A stretch of DNA of 54,486 bases from DATCRE01 sp964235605. GTDB taxonomy: Bacteria > Bacteroidota > Bacteroidia > Cytophagales > Cyclobacteriaceae. Shown in pieces: positions 19,333-29,108 of this stretch. How positions within the stretch are numbered: the stretch's first letter is position 1; each line of letters opens with the position of its first letter. The notes below the pieces were generated by a model. The model saw only the letters and a list, made by a program, of their open reading frames with translations, searched no databases and was not told the origin of the DNA. The stretch is from assembly GCA_964235605.1 (NCBI GenBank), contig CAXSCR010000027.1:1-54486 (forward strand). The letters are read 5' to 3'. The position numbers and the translations under genes are program-made.

Positions 19333-21248
19333 TTACTTCTTGGTATCAAGCCTTTTCTTTAGGGCTTCAATTTCTTTCTGTTGTTGAATGATATAAAGTG
19401 TTAGCTCTTCTACTTTCTTCAATAAGATGGCATCCATGTCACCCAGGCTATGGCCATTCTTCTCTACTTCAGTCGCAGAAGGAACATCTTGCAAATGCTT
19501 GTTCTCATCTATGTATTTAGCAACTTCGGTTAAAGGGGTGAGGGCATAATTCTTATGGAATACATAATCAGGCCATGTAGAGCTTATCTTTTCTACACGA
19601 ACATCTTTAGCGCCAATGCCCCCATTTACTGCTAATATATAATTGTTAGGATTACTGCTTAAAGGGGTACCGATAGCTACTTTACCTTTAACGATTAAGT
19701 CATTTTTGCCAGGGTTAGCATAGGTATAAGAATCTGAAATCAAAACACCACCCGCTTTAACACCTGCAGGTGATGGTGCGCCCTTAGAATTACTGAATTG
19801 CAAATAACGATTTAACTCTGTCGTTCCTATACCTGTATAAATAGTTGGTGTGTTGCCATTATCAAGTACAAGATTACCACCTGTAATTTGTAGCTTCTCT
19901 TCAGGGGCTGACGTGCCGATACCTACGTTTCCGTTTGAGCTAAGTACACTAACGCGATCAAGATTATTGGTTTGAAGTGTAAGGTTAGCAGATGTGCTAT
20001 TTACAAAACCAGTTGTTGTTGTAACTTTATTGGATAAAATATTTCCATTAACATGTAGCATCTCTGTTGGTGTAGTGGTACCCACACCCATGAAACCGCT
20101 TGTGTTTAATATAGTCATTCTTTCAACTAGATTGGTTCTTAATGAAAGGTTGCTGGTAGCAGCGGCATTATAAATACCATTAGCAGCAGAAACCTGATTT
20201 GATAAAAGATTACCAGTTACATGCAGCATCTCTGTTGGTGCTACATTACCAATACCTACAAAACCATTGCTATTTAAGATAGATAAGCGGCTTGTATTGT
20301 TGGTTTGTAATGAAAGATTACTTGTGGTTGAAGCATTGTAAATACCTGTTATGGTTGATACTTGGTTTGATAATACATTGCCGTTGATGTGAAGCATTTC
20401 TGTAGGCGCTGCTATGCCTATACCAACTTTACCTGTGCTATAGTGAATGTCCGATCCAACGGTAGTCCATTGTGAAGATGCGCCTCCAGAAAAGGTGCTC
20501 CATTAATAAGTAATTGCGTAGCGTTAATTGGCCCCGCTACATCAAGCATATAAGCGGGATTGGTTTTACCTATCCCTACAAAGCCAGCTGTAGTACCTGA
20601 GTTAATAATTGTAAGTCTTGACGTTCCATTTGTGTTAAACGAAAGATTTGATGCACCTTCTGAGTTAACTATACCATTTAAGGCATTAAATTGATTACCA
20701 CGCACATTGCCATTAACATGCAATTGGTCTGCAGGTGACAATGTGTTAATACCAACGAAGCCTGCTGTTGTGCCTGTGTTGATAATAGTAAGTCGTGCCG
20801 CACCATTGGTATTGAATGACATATTTGATGCGCCTTGTGAATTGAAAACGCCACTGAGTGAATTGAACTGATTACCGCGCACGTTCCCATTAATATGCAA
20901 TTGATCAGCAGGGCTAGTTGTGTTAATCCCAATAAAACCACCTGTAGAACCTGCAAGGGGAGTTTCTATATAAAGTTTGTTAACACCATTTAATTGAAGG
21001 GACAAACTGCCCTGGCCTTGTGAGTTAAATACGCCGTTGGTAGCATTCATTTGATAACCTCTTATGTTGCCTATTACGTGAAGCTTATCGGATGGAACTA
21101 CTCCAGTAGCTGTACCAATGCCTACACTTCCATTGGGATCTTCCAGAACTCCATGGGTAATTGTCCCTACCTTAAGCTTCGAGAATTGGGCCGAAGCACT
21201 TGCTACTACCAGGGTGAGTAGTATGGAAAGTAAAAATTGCTTTTTCAT
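19333..21248 (-). pseudogene. Tail-fibre-like surface repeat protein, copy 1, frameshifted
   Basis: Two frames (20418-21248 and 19333-20397) reconstruct one 638-residue protein. Order: signal peptide (ASASAQ), about eight repeats of roughly 45-65 residues (pattern NVRGNQFNSLSGVFNS, then NTNGAARLTI, then FVGINT.SPADQLHV), then the C-terminal unit common in Bacteroidota surface proteins (VFHKNYALTPLTEVAKYIDE, SLGDMDAILLKKVEELTLYI) ending in a short coiled coil. The repeats resemble phage tail-fibre and trimeric stalk proteins. The break is a run of four T in the coding strand (plus-strand 20490-20493) where copy 2 has five. Restoring one T fuses the frames as GAPFSGGASSQWTTVGSDIHY. Confidence 0.75.
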
Positions 21249-21259
21249 AGTATCAGTTT
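20587..21259. repeat. Duplicated segment, copy 1 (673 bp)
   Basis: By eye this segment is identical base for base to 22203-22875. It covers the N-terminal repeats, the start codon and 11 bp of leader. The sequence diverges at once on both sides (first mismatch at 20586, and at 21260). Confidence 0.9.
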
Positions 21260-21371
21260 GTTATATTTATTGTTCTTGAATTTTTATGTAAGCTCTATTC
21301 TTTTGGTTAATCTTCTTTGTGTATCTGTAATCCCTCTATTCATATAACAACTCAAATTTTGCGCTCTACCA

Positions 21372-21388
21372 GAAGGCAAGATGCCTTC
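21372..21388. repeat. Small hairpin upstream of fibre copy 1
   Basis: GAAGGCAAGATGCCTTC has 7 bp arms and a 3-base loop and lies 124 bp upstream of the fibre start. The same 17-mer lies upstream of copy 2. Both are followed by GCGAGCGAC-type short repeats. No T-tract follows on either strand, so it is probably not a terminator. Confidence 0.6.
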
Positions 21389-21467
21389 ATTATAAGTTAT
21401 ATTCATCACTCGTCACAGCCGAGCGACCGATTTAGTGTCACTCAGCACAGCGAGCGACGAAATAAAA

Positions 21468-21961
21468 TCAAAGTAATCGCCTTAAATAAAATTCACATGT
21501 CAGGGCAGTACCATTATTTTTAAATATCAAGTTTCCTTCATCATAGCCTTCAATAAATTCGAGTGTTATAACAAAAGCTTCTTTTTGAAAATTCTTTTTG
21601 TTAGCTATTATTCTAAGTCTAATTTGTTTTTGTACCTCTTGGTTAAACCCCAATACCGAACACCAATAATTTACATTTTCAAATAGCAACTTGTAGTTTG
21701 ATTCTGGATCATTCTCATAAGAGTAATCTGAAGAAGTTTTAATAAAGATATATGAGGCGTTATACTCGCCATCTACAATCACTTTGTACCTGATTCTTAA
21801 TAAAGAATTATCATTTAAATTAGAGAAAACTCAGTCTTTGACTTATTTGAATTATTGCATTTTACCTCCTTAAGTGTAGGAACCGATGTAACGTCAGTTA
21901 AGTCCTGGCAAAACAAACGCGTGCCGATTGTTAATAAAACAAATACTAATAACGTCTTCAT
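21468..21961 (-). pseudogene. Small exported protein, frameshifted
   Basis: The frame from the ATG at 21961 gives a signal peptide (MKTLLVFVLLTIGTRLFCQ) and about 45 residues before a TAA. The next frame carries on as NDNSLLRIRYKVIVDGEYNASY and ends at 21468 (CEFYLRRLL). One missing T in TTTT (plus-strand 21826-21829) would join them into a 164-residue protein. The longest uninterrupted frame begins at a GTG at 21782 and lacks the signal. No family is recognised. It lies between the two fibre copies, 69 bp after the stop of copy 2, and is probably part of the same transcript. Confidence 0.55.
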
Positions 21962-22030
21962 ATCATTTCTTTCTTAAGTTTTCAAAATATTTATACTCAA
22001 TATCATTCCTACGGTCATACCTTGGCTTCC

Positions 22031-22864
22031 TTATTTGCTTGTCTCCGTTTTCAGGCTTGGGTAGTTCAATCCAACGGTAGTCCATTGTGAAGATGTGCCT
22101 CCTGAAAAAGGCGCTCCGTTAATAAGTAATTGTGTAGCGTTAATTGGGCCCGCTACATCAAGCATATATGCGGGATTGGCTTTGCCGACACCTACAAAGC
22201 CTGCTGTAGTACCTGAGTTAATAATTGTAAGTCTTGACGTTCCATTTGTGTTAAACGAAAGATTTGATGCACCTTCTGAGTTAACTATACCATTTAAGGC
22301 ATTAAATTGATTACCACGCACATTGCCATTAACATGCAATTGGTCTGCAGGTGACAATGTGTTAATACCAACGAAGCCTGCTGTTGTGCCTGTGTTGATA
22401 ATAGTAAGTCGTGCCGCACCATTGGTATTGAATGACATATTTGATGCGCCTTGTGAATTGAAAACGCCACTGAGTGAATTGAACTGATTACCGCGCACGT
22501 TCCCATTAATATGCAATTGATCAGCAGGGCTAGTTGTGTTAATCCCAATAAAACCACCTGTAGAACCTGCAAGGGGAGTTTCTATATAAAGTTTGTTAAC
22601 ACCATTTAATTGAAGGGACAAACTGCCCTGGCCTTGTGAGTTAAATACGCCGTTGGTAGCATTCATTTGATAACCTCTTATGTTGCCTATTACGTGAAGC
22701 TTATCGGATGGAACTACTCCAGTAGCTGTACCAATGCCTACACTTCCATTGGGATCTTCCAGAACTCCATGGGTAATTGTCCCTACCTTAAGCTTCGAGA
22801 ATTGGGCCGAAGCACTTGCTACTACCAGGGTGAGTAGTATGGAAAGTAAAAATTGCTTTTTCAT
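22031..22864 (-). CDS. Tail-fibre-like surface repeat protein, copy 2, C-terminally truncated
   Basis: 277 residues. The signal peptide and N-terminal repeats are essentially identical to copy 1, but shortly after SQWTTVG the sequence departs and the protein stops after NYPSLKTETSK. It lacks the later repeats, the VEELTLYI coiled-coil module and any sorting signal. The run of five T at the place where copy 1 has four keeps this copy in frame. It could be a non-functional duplicate, a secreted short form, or a donor for gene conversion. It lies between the small zinc-ribbon gene and the small exported protein. Confidence 0.75.
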   Translation of the reverse strand: MKKQFLLSILLTLVVASASAQFSKLKVGTITHGVLEDPNGSVGIGTATGVVPSDKLHVIGNIRGYQMNATNGVFNSQGQGSLSLQLNGVNKLYIETPLAGSTGGFIGINTTSPADQLHINGNVRGNQFNSLSGVFNSQGASNMSFNTNGAARLTIINTGTTAGFVGINTLSPADQLHVNGNVRGNQFNALNGIVNSEGASNLSFNTNGTSRLTIINSGTTAGFVGVGKANPAYMLDVAGPINATQLLINGAPFSGGTSSQWTTVGLNYPSLKTETSK

Positions 22865-22875
22865 AGTATCAGTTT
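22203..22875. repeat. Duplicated segment, copy 2 (673 bp)
   Basis: Partner of 20587-21259 at a constant offset of 1616 bp. No mismatch was found by eye over the whole stretch, while sequence on both sides is only loosely similar. Confidence 0.9.
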
Positions 22876-23007
22876 ATTATTTATGTTCTTCATTTATTAA
22901 AGTAAGCTTAATTCATTTGGTCAATACTCAATTTGTGCATCGTAAATCATTATTATAATTCTTAATCTATTCATAACACGTAAAATTTACTCTTCTCTAT
23001 TCTATTC

Positions 23008-23024
23008 GAAGGCAAGATGCCTTC
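23008..23024. repeat. Small hairpin upstream of fibre copy 2
   Basis: Second occurrence of GAAGGCAAGATGCCTTC, 144 bp upstream of the copy 2 start codon, again followed by a CACAAGCGAGCGAC motif. Confidence 0.6.
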
Positions 23025-23085
23025 TTTATACTCGTCACTCCGCACAAGCGAGCGACTGCCTAGGGCCGAGCAAGTGATTGATTAT

Positions 23086-23454
23086 TCAGATATACCAAAT
23101 ATGTTTGCATTTATGGCACTCCATAACTACTGTTCCTATCGATATCAATTTAAGTAATAAAGATATTTTCTTTTTCCGGCCTGTAAACGGAGGTTGAGAT
23201 TTACATATAGGGCAAATTAATTTTACTCTTTGAATATCATTATCTAATATCTTCCTATAACTAAATATTAGAGGCTTTGCCTTAACTAAGTCCTTCTCAT
23301 TAATATAAACATGATAGGAAGATTTAGTCTGATCATCAGGATTCACCTTAATAAATACAACAATACTATGCCGATTAAGAATTGCCTTTAAACTCTCAGC
23401 TTGACCAAAATTAAGAAAACGATATATAGCTATTTCACTCATATTAATAAACAT
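23086..23454 (-). CDS. Small DUF2007-like protein with a zinc ribbon, translationally coupled to the RHS gene
   Basis: 122 residues from the ATG that overlaps the RHS stop by one base (TGATG); an internal Met before SEIAIY is an alternative. The N-terminal half (YRFLNFGQAESLKAILNRH, then YHVYINEKDLVKAKPLI) resembles DUF2007-type domains. The C-terminal half has two Cys pairs, CPIC and CHKC, spaced as a zinc ribbon, with a hydrophobic stretch between. It has no signal peptide and is therefore probably cytoplasmic. Position right behind an RHS gene is where immunity genes usually sit, but no known immunity family is recognised. That role is inference. Confidence 0.6.
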   Translation of the reverse strand: MFINMSEIAIYRFLNFGQAESLKAILNRHSIVVFIKVNPDDQTKSSYHVYINEKDLVKAKPLIFSYRKILDNDIQRVKLICPICKSQPPFTGRKKKISLLLKLISIGTVVMECHKCKHIWYI

Positions 23455-26400
23455 CAATTTCCTGCTCTAATAACAGGTTGTTCGACAGGTTTAGCTTTTT
23501 GCGGAACTAACTCACCGCTATTAACCTTTTGGTTCAATTGATCTATTACTTGATCAACAGGAGAAGGTCCAAATTTTACTACAGCTTGCATTCCGAGACC
23601 TGATGCTGCGTTTGGATTATTTCGATCGAATTCACTCAATTGCACAGAGGAAAGCTCATCATGATTTTTGCCAAACGCCTCTTGACTCTTCTTATTCAGG
23701 CCCTCGTTTATAAAATTACTTACCTGAGATCTATACGACTCCTCCAACCATTTAAGTTTATATTTATCCTTTCCGCTAAAAGAAAATGAAGAATTTTTTC
23801 CGATAAGGACATTCTCTGGATTTAAACTGTAGTCAGTTACGGACTCTACCTTAACATCAATTTTTTCCTTAAGTCCCTGCAGATTGCTTAAACCTCTAAA
23901 CACTGTAACCATAAATTCGTACTTACTTCCCTCAAAGTCTGAGGTCTGCTGGGGTTTGCCATGATGCGGTTTACCATTATCTGTAACATAACTTATTTTG
24001 CCCCTATTTAATGGTCTCGGGGGTGTATATGTAGTAGTCTGTCTAAAAACCCTATTTGTAACTCTAAAATTGCTAACATTTATCAGCGGTCTACCTCTTC
24101 TACAGTTCATTTGATTCATAGAAGGTCTATATTCTAAACCATCCAGATCGATCCCGTCTACAGGTCTATTAGATGCAAATTGATAAGGAGTTAGTTCGGG
24201 GTATGACCTGGTCAACGGATCTACGCTCAAAAATCTTCCAAACGAGGGATTATAAATTCTAAAGCCATAATCATAAGTAGTAGTCCCCCCCCACTCTCCA
24301 TTTTCGCCTTTCTCCTTACCATTAAAACCATAACGATATGTGGTATCACTGTATTTCCGGCCTTGCATTGCTAAACCAAATGGATAATAGTCACTTGCAC
24401 TTACCACACTTACCCATGTACTATCCGTAATGATGCGCAAATTATCTACGATAACTGTCAAGACATTATCAAGATGGTTATTTAGTTCATAGTTTCTTTT
24501 CCCTAATGTACGTTCACCATCTTTACGGCCACCTTTGTATAGACCTAGCCTAGAGGTGCCGTAAAGAGGTTGTTCAGTTAATGTTGTATCATTGTAAATA
24601 GCCATAACATTTCCGCTGGCATCACGCATGTAGCGGGTTATAATAGTAGCTTTTATGGTTTTAACTTCCTTCTCTACTCTATTACCAGTTGCATCATAGC
24701 GGTAGCAAACCACCAAACTATCACCTTTAACTTGTACTTTCTTTACCTTTCCATAGTGTGTCCACTGTATCTGTACACCCTGATCCTGGTCAAGTATTAA
24801 ATTACCGATAGCATCATATTGATATGTACCGTCTTCGACAATATGCGCCCAGAAATCAGAACCTTCACGTGACTCAAAATCAGATTCAATAAAAATGTTT
24901 TCGCGCGCTTTTACCTCTGCAGCACTTCCAACAGGAACATAAGCACTACCTTTTATGGTTACATTTCTATACACAATATTGTCAGTCATTATTTTACCCG
25001 ATGTAATAACCTTATCTTTTGTAACAGGGGTAACTTCTCTTAATTTATTGGTATGGCCATAATAACCATAATGAAAGTCATCTTGTAAGACAGCTTTATC
25101 ATTATGACGCTGAAGTGTTAAGAGATTTCCATTGGGATCATAAGTGTAGTCTTCATCATAAGGAGATATACCTTTTCGTGAGGCAAATCCGCTGTTTAAG
25201 GCATAACCTGTAAGGCTCCTACTTTGCATTAAACGGTTCAACTGGTCATACTTATAAACCATGGCCTGCATTCCCTTAGCACGAGCATGCTTTTCCTGCC
25301 CGATCTTCTTTAAATCAGTTAACATCCAGGAAATATTACCGTTAAATAAGCCTGTATGATTATTAATCTCATTATTCCGAGCCCACAATTGATCACGGCT
25401 ATCAGCTAAAACAATTGAACTATTAATTGGTTTATAATCACCTTCATAATAACCTAACGTATAGGCAAAGGCGTCACGACCAACTGTGGAACCATTGTAA
25501 CCATCATTTCCTGGGTCATTCCTGTATGGCATATTAACACCTTTTATCCAGCCTTGTAGCGAATAGTAATAATCTAAGCCTTGTACTCTATATTGACCTA
25601 GCTCTACCCGCGCAAGTTGACCATGTAGATAATATAAATAGGTAGCTTCTCTATCCCAGATGAATCCATCTGTAGAAGTTAAAACATCTTGAATTCGATT
25701 ATCAGCATCATATCTATACTGGTGCATAAATTGATCGTGCTTATCATACTGATAGAGAACGTAATTTACTTTTCCACTTATGAGGTCATATACATAATCT
25801 GTACGTTTATTACTCAATCCCGGCATTTTGTGCAGTACAGATTTTACATTACCATGTATATCGTAGCTGTAGTGTGTAGAGAGGATACCAGTTTCTTTAT
25901 CTATTAATTCAACATATGCGACGCGAGTACGCAGAAACTGTTGTGGGAGCTCTCGTTGTACGGAAGGGTCCGCAAAATCATAATAAGTCTTAGCTACGTC
26001 AGAAAGTTGCAGATCAGGACGCTCTTCACTTGGGAAGTTAATTTCGTCCATTTGTGAGAGTATAATAGATAAAGTTAATAGTGTCTTCATCTCTCCTACT
26101 TGAACGATACGTCCCTGCTCGTCATACTTAGTATAGGAAAAGTTTTTATCTATAACTTGTTGGGCATTTTGTGATAGCCTAAGCTGTGACTTATTATCAT
26201 AATAGAAATGTGATTCTCCGGCATCAGGCGTTTTCTGATAGATTGCCTGATCCAATGAACTGAATTGATAACGGCTTGTAAGCACGTGTCCCGGCTCAGT
26301 CTTATTACCTCCTCTGAAAGCTACAACTTCAGTATGGCTAAGCGGCTTTACGCCTTTAGGTGGAACTGTTTGAACCAGCGAACCCGCCTGATCATAGTAA

Positions 26401-29108
26401 TACAATGTATAATGATACTCTTTTGGTGTATAAGTGTAGTTTAAATCCTCTTTAAGGTTTTTTAAACAGTTTGTACGATAGGTGTTATTGAACTCAGAGA
26501 TTTCTTTCTCTAACATTCTTTCAATTGCGTAGTTAACTAAAATGCTGTCTTCTTTTGCTGCATTTTTCATACAACGTGCGACAACCTGGTTCCAGTCTAC
26601 GTTAAATTGCCACTTTTTTATGGTTGTGTTATTCTCATCGTAGGCAAGGCATATCTCATAGGTAGTAGATTCGCCCGCTATGACACCAAGCTTCGCAGTC
26701 TGTAAGCGGCTTGTTAATGTTAGATCTTCTTCTGGCGGAGCATCAATATATTGAATATCAGGGTTAGAAATTGTATAATAATATTTACCAACATTACTAG
26801 CGGAGAAGTTGTTAATGGTAACTGTATGACCACTTGTGGACGGAGTTGTATTTAATGCAATATCATGTATGCCATCTACATACTTAAACCATTGATAGCT
26901 ACAAGCTGGATTTGTATTACGATCAACTGTTGCAGTTAATATCAATGGGCTTCCTGGAGCAACTGTGATTATCTTCTTTACATCAACAGAATCTTGAGGA
27001 GCAATATTAAAACATGTTCCAAACGTATCATCTCCACTACCACAGCGATTTATGAATTCTGTTTCCGTAAGCACCGGTATGATATCGGTAAATGTAAATT
27101 TATTATTTCCAATAAACATTGAGAATATAGTATTTGGAGGGAAAGTAAGAGTACCACTAAGTTGATTGTTCTCAACATCAAAATACCGAACCTTCAATCC
27201 AGCAGGCACACTGCCTGTTAATTTATTGGTGTTAAGATTAAGCGTATTCAGGTTATTTAAATTAGTTAGCGAAGGAGGAATACTTCCTTCTAATTGGTTG
27301 TTAACTAAATTTAAATCGGTAAGGTAGGTTAACCCACCGAGGGAAGAAGGTATAGTTCCTGTTAATTTATTATTATCTAGATCGATCCACTTTACAGAGC
27401 GCATACCACCTATTTCATTTGGTATAGGGCCTAAAAGTAAATTATTATATAACCACAAATATTGAAGATTAACAAGATCACCAATGGTATTTGGAATACT
27501 GGAAAGTTGATTATAACTTAGGTTAAGTGTTATCAGGTTATGTAAACCACCAATTGCTGAGGGTATACCTCCGCTTAAATTATTCGCCGACAAATCAAGC
27601 ATCTCCAATGATTGCAATGCGCCAAGGTCAGGTATTGAACCCTTTAGTTTTTGGCTGGTGATGACCATGTTCTTAAGCTTCGTTAATTGGTTTAATTCAG
27701 TGGGTAGTGTACTAGAATAGCCATCTTCCACAACACGGTTGCCCCGGATAAATAAATGTTCGAGGTCGACTAGTAATCCAATAGACGAGGGGATACTACC
27801 AGAAGTGAAACCACAGTCACTTAAATTCAAATACTTTAATTTGGTTACACCGGCGAACGTAGCCGGAAAACTACCGTCGATTGATTGATTTGATGAAACA
27901 TCCAGTAATTCCAAATCATAAAGGTTAAGGAATATAGAAGCTGGTAATGAACCGCCAAGGCTATTGCGGCTTAGATCCAGTTTATTTAGTTTAGGAAGTA
28001 AGCCAATTTCAGCAGGAATGTTACCTGTAAGGCCTTGCGCATAATGTAAATCTAATACCGTAAGCTCTTTCAGGTTCTGAATACTTGTCGGTATACCACC
28101 ACTAAGACTATTAAAAGTTCTACCGCCTGTTGCATTCTCAAAAGGACCTAGATTTAAGATTTGAAGATAAATCAAGTCACCGATAGAAGTAGGAAGTGTT
28201 CCAGATAAACCATTTCCACGTAAATCAATTCCTATAACATGGCCAGTAACGGGATCTACGGTTATGCCATACCAATTTTCTACAGGCACAACTTGATCAC
28301 GAACTGGGTTGCCCCATAATTTAGTGGTATTTCTCCACCTAAAGCCCTGAGTAGAATTATATAAATCTACTAAAGCGTTAAATTCTGCCTTGCCAGGATT
28401 AGGTGCGGCTGCTAGTGTTGTTACTGAGGACCTAGCAGATGTCTTCCGCGTTGGCGCTGAAGCAAATTTAAGACTGGCGCTCGTTGCATAGGGAGTCTTA
28501 ATACTTTCTGTATCAATGGTGGTGGTAGAACCTAAGCTGCTATTAGTACTTGATGCTGTTGTAGATTTTGCACTCAATTGTTGGTTTTCACTTGCTATAC
28601 TTGATGATTCAGAAAGTTGGCTAGGAAATGTTCTACCGCTTCTTATTCTACGCGGAATTGTGATCGTTGTATCCTTAGCACAGACTAAAGGGTCATCTTC
28701 TGCTACGGCTTCTAATCCACAGCCGTAAGTTGTTAAAATGTTTTTGATGGCCACTAAATGTGTATTGGCCGCTAAGTGATGTCTATAAATAAGACGTAAG
28801 AAGTTTGATTTGTCAGCATTAAAATAAGCCTTTAAATGCCCTGCAATGGTGATGCTGTCTGCCTTGCTTATAACAGGCTTACACGCTGATTGGATAGAGC
28901 CATAACTAGTTGATACTTCAATGTCGCTTACCTCATCGTATGCGCCGTTCTGTTCACCCCAGGCTGTAATTTCTTCTGGCGTGTCTATGTCTTTTAACTC
29001 GTCGTTCCTGTCCAGTTCCTTTTTCGCCTTCGGACAATCACGGTAGGCAGGTATTTCTAGTTTAGTTTTACGCTTTTCTTCTAAATAAAAACTCTTAAAC
29101 ATCATCAT
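23454..29108 (-). CDS. RHS/YD-repeat giant protein, main part with leucine-rich repeats and variable C-terminus
   Basis: Third and largest piece of one broken gene spanning 23454-31251. Numbered from an upstream in-frame TTG at 29177: a Cys-containing segment (YRDCPKAKKELDR) to about 180, a Ser/Thr-rich linker (190-260), then about sixteen plant-type leucine-rich repeats (305-700, for example LEMLDLSANNLSGGIPSAIG). Next come an Ig-like domain (725-815) and RHS/YD repeats from about 880 (HYTLYYYDQAGSLVQTVPPK, YKYDQLNRLMQSRSLTGY), ending in the RHS core RFLSVDPLTRSYPELTPYQF and NRPVDGIDLDGLE. The last 224 residues after the core are unique and unrecognised, as toxin tips in polymorphic toxins are. 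The real coding joins the preceding frame near 29097, so residues before FKSFYLEEKRK are not native. Confidence 0.82.
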   Translation of the reverse strand: MMMFKSFYLEEKRKTKLEIPAYRDCPKAKKELDRNDELKDIDTPEEITAWGEQNGAYDEVSDIEVSTSYGSIQSACKPVISKADSITIAGHLKAYFNADKSNFLRLIYRHHLAANTHLVAIKNILTTYGCGLEAVAEDDPLVCAKDTTITIPRRIRSGRTFPSQLSESSSIASENQQLSAKSTTASSTNSSLGSTTTIDTESIKTPYATSASLKFASAPTRKTSARSSVTTLAAAPNPGKAEFNALVDLYNSTQGFRWRNTTKLWGNPVRDQVVPVENWYGITVDPVTGHVIGIDLRGNGLSGTLPTSIGDLIYLQILNLGPFENATGGRTFNSLSGGIPTSIQNLKELTVLDLHYAQGLTGNIPAEIGLLPKLNKLDLSRNSLGGSLPASIFLNLYDLELLDVSSNQSIDGSFPATFAGVTKLKYLNLSDCGFTSGSIPSSIGLLVDLEHLFIRGNRVVEDGYSSTLPTELNQLTKLKNMVITSQKLKGSIPDLGALQSLEMLDLSANNLSGGIPSAIGGLHNLITLNLSYNQLSSIPNTIGDLVNLQYLWLYNNLLLGPIPNEIGGMRSVKWIDLDNNKLTGTIPSSLGGLTYLTDLNLVNNQLEGSIPPSLTNLNNLNTLNLNTNKLTGSVPAGLKVRYFDVENNQLSGTLTFPPNTIFSMFIGNNKFTFTDIIPVLTETEFINRCGSGDDTFGTCFNIAPQDSVDVKKIITVAPGSPLILTATVDRNTNPACSYQWFKYVDGIHDIALNTTPSTSGHTVTINNFSASNVGKYYYTISNPDIQYIDAPPEEDLTLTSRLQTAKLGVIAGESTTYEICLAYDENNTTIKKWQFNVDWNQVVARCMKNAAKEDSILVNYAIERMLEKEISEFNNTYRTNCLKNLKEDLNYTYTPKEYHYTLYYYDQAGSLVQTVPPKGVKPLSHTEVVAFRGGNKTEPGHVLTSRYQFSSLDQAIYQKTPDAGESHFYYDNKSQLRLSQNAQQVIDKNFSYTKYDEQGRIVQVGEMKTLLTLSIILSQMDEINFPSEERPDLQLSDVAKTYYDFADPSVQRELPQQFLRTRVAYVELIDKETGILSTHYSYDIHGNVKSVLHKMPGLSNKRTDYVYDLISGKVNYVLYQYDKHDQFMHQYRYDADNRIQDVLTSTDGFIWDREATYLYYLHGQLARVELGQYRVQGLDYYYSLQGWIKGVNMPYRNDPGNDGYNGSTVGRDAFAYTLGYYEGDYKPINSSIVLADSRDQLWARNNEINNHTGLFNGNISWMLTDLKKIGQEKHARAKGMQAMVYKYDQLNRLMQSRSLTGYALNSGFASRKGISPYDEDYTYDPNGNLLTLQRHNDKAVLQDDFHYGYYGHTNKLREVTPVTKDKVITSGKIMTDNIVYRNVTIKGSAYVPVGSAAEVKARENIFIESDFESREGSDFWAHIVEDGTYQYDAIGNLILDQDQGVQIQWTHYGKVKKVQVKGDSLVVCYRYDATGNRVEKEVKTIKATIITRYMRDASGNVMAIYNDTTLTEQPLYGTSRLGLYKGGRKDGERTLGKRNYELNNHLDNVLTVIVDNLRIITDSTWVSVVSASDYYPFGLAMQGRKYSDTTYRYGFNGKEKGENGEWGGTTTYDYGFRIYNPSFGRFLSVDPLTRSYPELTPYQFASNRPVDGIDLDGLEYRPSMNQMNCRRGRPLINVSNFRVTNRVFRQTTTYTPPRPLNRGKISYVTDNGKPHHGKPQQTSDFEGSKYEFMVTVFRGLSNLQGLKEKIDVKVESVTDYSLNPENVLIGKNSSFSFSGKDKYKLKWLEESYRSQVSNFINEGLNKKSQEAFGKNHDELSSVQLSEFDRNNPNAASGLGMQAVVKFGPSPVDQVIDQLNQKVNSGELVPQKAKPVEQPVIRAGN

